Made by a program: the position numbers and the translations under genes
Assembly: GCA_903910205.1 (NCBI GenBank)
Contig: CAIVYW010000340.1
Coordinates: 1-39,286 of the forward strand
Length of the DNA: 39,286 bases
Direction: 5' to 3'
DNA from: an uncultured Methylococcaceae bacterium
GTDB lineage: Bacteria; Pseudomonadota; Gammaproteobacteria; Methylococcales; Methylomonadaceae
Part shown: positions 35,716 through 39,286 of the stretch, in pieces
Layout: each line of letters begins with the position of its first letter
Numbering within the stretch: the first letter of the stretch is position 1
Notes under the pieces: generated by a model
What the model was told of the DNA's origin: nothing
The model's database searches: none
Seen by the model: the letters and a program-made list of their open reading frames with translations, nothing else

Positions 35716-35750
35716 CAGAGCGTTTTATTGTTTTCGCTACAGAGCGTTTT
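35716..35750 (+). repeat. direct repeat ACAGAGCGTTTT x2 just after the primase-helicase gene
   Basis: CAGAGCGTTTT at 35716 and 35740, 24 bp apart. Confidence 0.85.
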
Positions 35751-35770
35751 CTTATTTCAAATTCGTTTGC

Positions 35771-35809
35771 AAAGTCTGTTTCGGGGAAATCCTGATTCAG
35801 ACTTTTTTT
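35771..35809 (+). terminator. rho-independent terminator after primase-helicase
   Basis: AAAGTCTG...CAGACTTT followed by a T run. Confidence 0.75.
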
Positions 35810-35871
35810 ATTTTATCTCAAAAATCAAAACAACGTAAAATCAGCAAGTTAGAATGATAGGTCGTAAAACG

Positions 35872-35980
35872 TCCATTTTGCCCTATACAGTCAATTTTTA
35901 AACTTACCTATACTCTGGTATTTTTTTCTTTTAAAAATTGACTGGCGATGCCATTTTGACGGTCAATTTTTGATAAAACA
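35872..35980. repeat. inverted/direct repeat module, possibly relic insertion-sequence end
   Basis: CAGTCAATTTTTAAA 35888-35902 / TTTAAAAATTGACTG 35930-35944 perfect 15-bp arms; CCATTTTG...GTCAATTTTT present twice. Confidence 0.65.
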
Positions 35981-36026
35981 AGGTCGAATCGGATTGCCGG
36001 GAATACTCTGAAAAAAGGACAAAGAA

Positions 36027-36058
36027 AAACCGCTTAACCAGTTAAGGCCAAGCGGTTT
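36027..36058 (-). terminator. rho-independent terminator of the right leftward operon
   Basis: AAACCGCTT/AAGCGGTTT; minus-strand read-out continues as TTTTTCTTT. Confidence 0.75.
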
Positions 36059-36081
36059 AAAAATCTATGGATTGAAAACGA

Positions 36082-36213
36082 TTACATTTTACATTTACAA
36101 ACACTATTCACTTTTAAGAATGGATTAAACAAAACTATCCTACAACCACAAGCTTTTATATATTCAGTTATAATTTTAACTTTTCCTCTAATTACTTTTC
36201 TTTTTGTTTTCAT
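36082..36213 (-). CDS. 43-aa basic Cys-containing protein
   Basis: MKTKRKVIRGKVKIITEYIKACGCRIVLFNPFLKVNSVCKCKM; ATGA overlap. Confidence 0.45.
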   Translation of the reverse strand: MKTKRKVIRGKVKIITEYIKACGCRIVLFNPFLKVNSVCKCKM

Positions 36214-36527
36214 AATACAATTTCAACCATATATTGTTCATTTACAATATCAGTAATCCAGCTTAAAATATCATAATATTCTGTCTCATCTTCAATATTA
36301 CTCGCTTCTACTTTTTCAAGTTTGTCTAATAAACGTCTAATAAGTATTTCAATCTCATCTTCTGAAAAATCCATATACAAACGGTTATCTTCAATCTTAA
36401 ATTTACTTTTTGTAAATGCTGTTAACCTGCTATCAATCCCCTTGTTTATCACATTAATAAATAACGTAAAATCAAATGAACCACTATAAACAGATATATT
36501 TAGATTATTTGTTTTCATTTTTTCCAC
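36210..36527 (-). CDS. hypothetical protein
   Basis: 105-aa ORF; GGAG ribosome-binding site. Confidence 0.6.
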   Translation of the reverse strand: MEKMKTNNLNISVYSGSFDFTLFINVINKGIDSRLTAFTKSKFKIEDNRLYMDFSEDEIEILIRRLLDKLEKVEASNIEDETEYYDILSWITDIVNEQYMVEIVL

Positions 36528-36573
36528 TCCTTGAATATCAATTCAAAAATTAAATTCCATAATATATGGATCA

Positions 36574-36783
36574 TTATAAACCGCCTAATATATAGTTTAA
36601 CTCTTTTAATGTTTTAGCAAAGTATGAAGGCTGCTTTCTTATTGAGTCGTACATATACCAGCTTTGCCCTTTCTTATTAGGTTTTAGTATAAAATACATG
36701 GATAAACCTGTTTTTGAATAGCCTCTGTAATCATAACTTTTTCCTGTTATTTGTTGGCATTTTTCAATTCTATCATAATTCAT
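36574..36783 (-). CDS. hypothetical protein
   Basis: starts MNYDRIEKCQQITGKSYDYRG with ATGA overlap to upstream micro-ORF. Confidence 0.6.
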   Translation of the reverse strand: MNYDRIEKCQQITGKSYDYRGYSKTGLSMYFILKPNKKGQSWYMYDSIRKQPSYFAKTLKELNYILGGL

Positions 36784-36890
36784 AATAACCACCATAAAGT
36801 TAAGATTAATGATGTAATCATGCCCACAACTTCATACTTGCTAATTGGGGCATATATAATTGATTCTTGCCAGCTTGAATAAACTTTCAT
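36780..36890 (-). CDS. 36-aa putative membrane peptide
   Basis: MKVYSSWQESIIYAPISKYEVVGMITSLILTLWWLL; overlaps neighbours. Confidence 0.45.
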   Translation of the reverse strand: MKVYSSWQESIIYAPISKYEVVGMITSLILTLWWLL

Positions 36891-37270
36891 TTTTCTTCAT
36901 CCATCCCTTCTGTAAAATGCCAAGTTAAAACAGGATAAGGTCTACAATTACAGCCATGATCTGTATCATTCATTACCATTTTACGACATTCTTCTGACAT
37001 TGCATCCAATTTACTATACAATTTACCTTCAAATAACACAGGGTACAAATACTTGTTACTAACTTCTCTTTTAAAACAAAAGCATAGAATAGATGATATT
37101 TGATCTTTGTATCTGTCGGGCATTGTCTTTATTTGTAAAGGTTTCATACAATTTTCTCGAATAGTTTTGAAATCAATATTCTTTGCACGTCTGTATTTTA
37201 TACAAGAATTAATTTCATCATTTATTATTTGTTCGGCCTGACAGTATCTTTTATAAATATAATTTTTCAT
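36887..37270 (-). CDS. hypothetical protein
   Basis: 127-aa ORF in leftward operon. Confidence 0.6.
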   Translation of the reverse strand: MKNYIYKRYCQAEQIINDEINSCIKYRRAKNIDFKTIRENCMKPLQIKTMPDRYKDQISSILCFCFKREVSNKYLYPVLFEGKLYSKLDAMSEECRKMVMNDTDHGCNCRPYPVLTWHFTEGMDEEK

Positions 37271-37743
37271 TTTACCACCTCCATTATGTTTTCAATGGCT
37301 GTAATGGTTTTAGGTATTGAATGTGATTGAAAAACAATACCGCCACCATACTGCTTATTATGGAATTTTCGACCGCCAATTTTATTCATTAACTTACAAG
37401 TAGCCTCATATCGCTCTGGTATTCCTTTCTTCCAACTATCCGGGCAGCAGCGGAGAAAATGGATTACATAACGAGGATTGCCGTTAATATCAGAGTTAAC
37501 TCTTGTAAAATCCGATTCTTTTATGAAATTTTCTTTACTGCTTAAATATTTTATTTCTGTCTCATTGTACTTTGTATAATCATATAAACCATGCTTTAAT
37601 CCTATTTCAATTCGATCAGGTGAACGCTTCCAGATTTTAACACTAGTAACTTTCGCTCGCATAGGTGAACTATCAGCGTTAGTTTTTGTTCTGTGATAAA
37701 CAGTTTGTCCTTGTTCTAAGTTTTTTGCTTCGGATAGTTTCAT
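37267..37743 (-). CDS. hypothetical protein
   Basis: 158-aa ORF in leftward operon with overlapping neighbours. Confidence 0.6.
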   Translation of the reverse strand: MKLSEAKNLEQGQTVYHRTKTNADSSPMRAKVTSVKIWKRSPDRIEIGLKHGLYDYTKYNETEIKYLSSKENFIKESDFTRVNSDINGNPRYVIHFLRCCPDSWKKGIPERYEATCKLMNKIGGRKFHNKQYGGGIVFQSHSIPKTITAIENIMEVVK

Positions 37744-38021
37744 CTTGTCACCTCCCTTAATCCTTTTAAATATGCGTTCATTAGGTCGTACAGGTTGCGT
37801 TTAGTCGTATAGCCTAAATTAATGACAGTCGATACGCCACCACTCTCATTTGACATTCTTTGCAGGCAAACGCCACCATAGGCGCTTGATATGTGATAAT
37901 TTCCAAGATTAGCCTTTGTCTTGCCGTCAATCCTTGTGTAAGGTGTCATAGGTGAATTGGTTACTTTGTTGATTGTATCGCAAAGTTTATCAAGGTTTTT
38001 TTGTGTGATTCTTTCGCTCAT
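37740..38021 (-). CDS. conserved small phage protein
   Basis: ITQKNLDKLCDTINKVTNSPMTPYT...NLGNYHISSAYGGVCLQRMSNESGGVS. Confidence 0.7.
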   Translation of the reverse strand: MSERITQKNLDKLCDTINKVTNSPMTPYTRIDGKTKANLGNYHISSAYGGVCLQRMSNESGGVSTVINLGYTTKRNLYDLMNAYLKGLREVTR

Positions 38022-38149
38022 TTTGTCACCTCCGTAATTGTTACGAGATAATAAGTACCTTTACCTTCTACCATTGCAATGTAACCATGTGCCGCCATAC
38101 ACTCGGCTAGTTTGTAGGCATAATGTTTTGATAATGTTTTTAGTTTCAT
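38018..38149 (-). CDS. 43-aa hypothetical protein
   Basis: MKLKTLSKHYAYKLAECMAAHGYIAMVEGKGTYYLVTITEVTK; ATGA overlap. Confidence 0.5.
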   Translation of the reverse strand: MKLKTLSKHYAYKLAECMAAHGYIAMVEGKGTYYLVTITEVTK

Positions 38150-38313
38150 TATCTTAATCTCCTTTGATCATAGTTAATTATTTCACTTTCTCTTTCGCTT
38201 AACCAGTTTACATTCTTAACTGATTGCCAGCGATAAAATATCCAATAAGTTAAACGATACGAATAACCTTCGAGTCTCAACTTTGCAGATCGTTCATATT
38301 TGTTCTCTTTCAT
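38149..38313 (-). CDS. 54-aa hypothetical protein
   Basis: MKENKYERSAKLRLEGYSYRLTYWIFYRWQSVKNVNWLSERESEIINYDQRRLR; TAATG overlap. Confidence 0.5.
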   Translation of the reverse strand: MKENKYERSAKLRLEGYSYRLTYWIFYRWQSVKNVNWLSERESEIINYDQRRLR

Positions 38314-38359
38314 TTTAGTCTCTCATTAAGGTTAAGTTAGTCAATTCCCTTACTCTTGA

Positions 38360-38647
38360 TTAAATTATAATTCTAAAAAGATTAAAACCTTTTGAACATT
38401 TAGCATTTTTTAAAATATCTATATTCACTAAACCATTGTCCAGCATCCAGTTATTAACGTGATCTAAAATTTCTCTAACCAATGGTCCTCTATTTGTGTA
38501 TCTTGATCCACTAGCTGCTAATCCATAAACATGCCTTGCAATCCCTTTTTCATCTTTTACCCATGCGTCAATTATTCTAATATTAGTTGAGTCAACCAAT
38601 GCTTCTAATGCTCTCGATGTTGCTTTATCTGTGAGTTCTAATTTCAT
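38360..38647 (-). CDS. hypothetical protein, first gene of right leftward operon
   Basis: 95-aa ORF. Confidence 0.6.
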   Translation of the reverse strand: MKLELTDKATSRALEALVDSTNIRIIDAWVKDEKGIARHVYGLAASGSRYTNRGPLVREILDHVNNWMLDNGLVNIDILKNAKCSKGFNLFRIII

Positions 38648-38649
38648 GT

Positions 38650-39286
38650 CTTTATCCTCTATTTATTTATTTTATTTTAGTCTCTCAGCTTTTTGGCTTG
38701 TTGCCTAATGTTTCCGCCCCACTGAATGTCTTTCTTCACCGTACCCTACATCGTACACTTATCTTTTAACTAATATTACCAACTGCGTCAACTATTATTT
38801 TATTATTTTTCTTATTTTAAATAACCATTTTGCTTACCTTTAGGCCTGGTGGTTTACGGTCTATGCTTTCAATTATCTATTCCAGCCTATCGTTTTAAGC
38901 CCACAAATTAACCGCAATCTCTGATATATCCTCAGTTTAGCTATTAAAAAGGTAAAACGTTAGCCGATAAACTATTTATTATGATCCATCATGCCTGTTT
39001 TAAATAACGTAAATACTAATTCTATGTTACCTGCTAAATAGGTCTGTGCCACAATGTGGTATAAAATTCAAAAAAAATTGGTAAGGTTCTTTTTTTTCAC
39101 TAACGCCTGAGGGCATTGTTTAAAATAAGGAAAATTGGTAAGAATATTATCATTTGATAAATGTTTTTTTTTTAAGTATGCGAAATCATTACATTAGTGA
39201 ATTATTATCGTTTTGACGCTCTGCGTGTGTGCTTGTTAATAATAGACTGTTTATAACAGCCATTTATAATGCCATTTATAATAATA
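38650..39286. promoter_or_regulatory. non-coding divergent control region (continues to 1-185 if circular)
   Basis: no plausible ORFs; direct repeats AAAATTGGTAAG (39074, 39131) and tandem GCCATTTATAAT (39259-39282); TTGACG-N17-TTAATA at 39213-39241. Confidence 0.55.

Noticed and set aside
1-39286. CRISPR array, tRNA genes or rRNA
   Set aside because: No regularly spaced repeats with unique spacers and no cloverleaf/T-loop context outside coding sequence were found by eye.
1-39286. Direct terminal repeats / fixed ends
   Set aside because: The first and last tens of bases share only a trivial AATAATA match.

Overview
The window reads as a near-complete or complete AT-rich, P22-like podophage genome of about 39.3 kb. 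There are no obvious terminal repeats and both ends are non-coding, which fits a circularly permuted headful-packaged genome opened in a control region. Layout: (1) rightward early operon 186-4144 with small ORFs, a ThyX-like protein and a VRR-NUC nuclease; (2) terminator and promoter at 4276-4374, then rightward late genes 4381-23700: TerS, TerL, P22-type portal, scaffold, P22-type coat, gp4- and gp10-like tail factors, a cupin+SET-domain protein, three ejection proteins, a tailspike with P22-type head-binding domain, a 3-TM holin and an M15-type endolysin; (3) leftward replication/recombination operon 33038-23674: MazG-like protein, Sak4-like ATPase, DUF669 ssDNA-binding protein, Cas4/RecB-like nuclease, SF2 helicase, zinc-ribbon proteins, clamp-like protein and family B DNA polymerase; (4) rightward HTH protein and AEP primase-helicase 33207-35712; (5) leftward operon 38647-36082 of small unknown proteins. 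The most unusual signals are two GC-rich oligomers that look strongly over-represented in all reading frames. TGTGGGC(A/T) occurs at least 17 times, roughly every 2 kb in the right half. CAGAGCGT(T) is clustered on one strand in and just after the primase-helicase gene. Other notable items are a cupin-SET fusion in the virion module, a +1-frameshifted Lar-like zinc-ribbon gene at a C5 run, an IS21-end-like repeat relic between convergent terminators, a possible leaderless late promoter, and several unannotated micro-ORFs. All calls come from reading motifs by eye; no searches were run.
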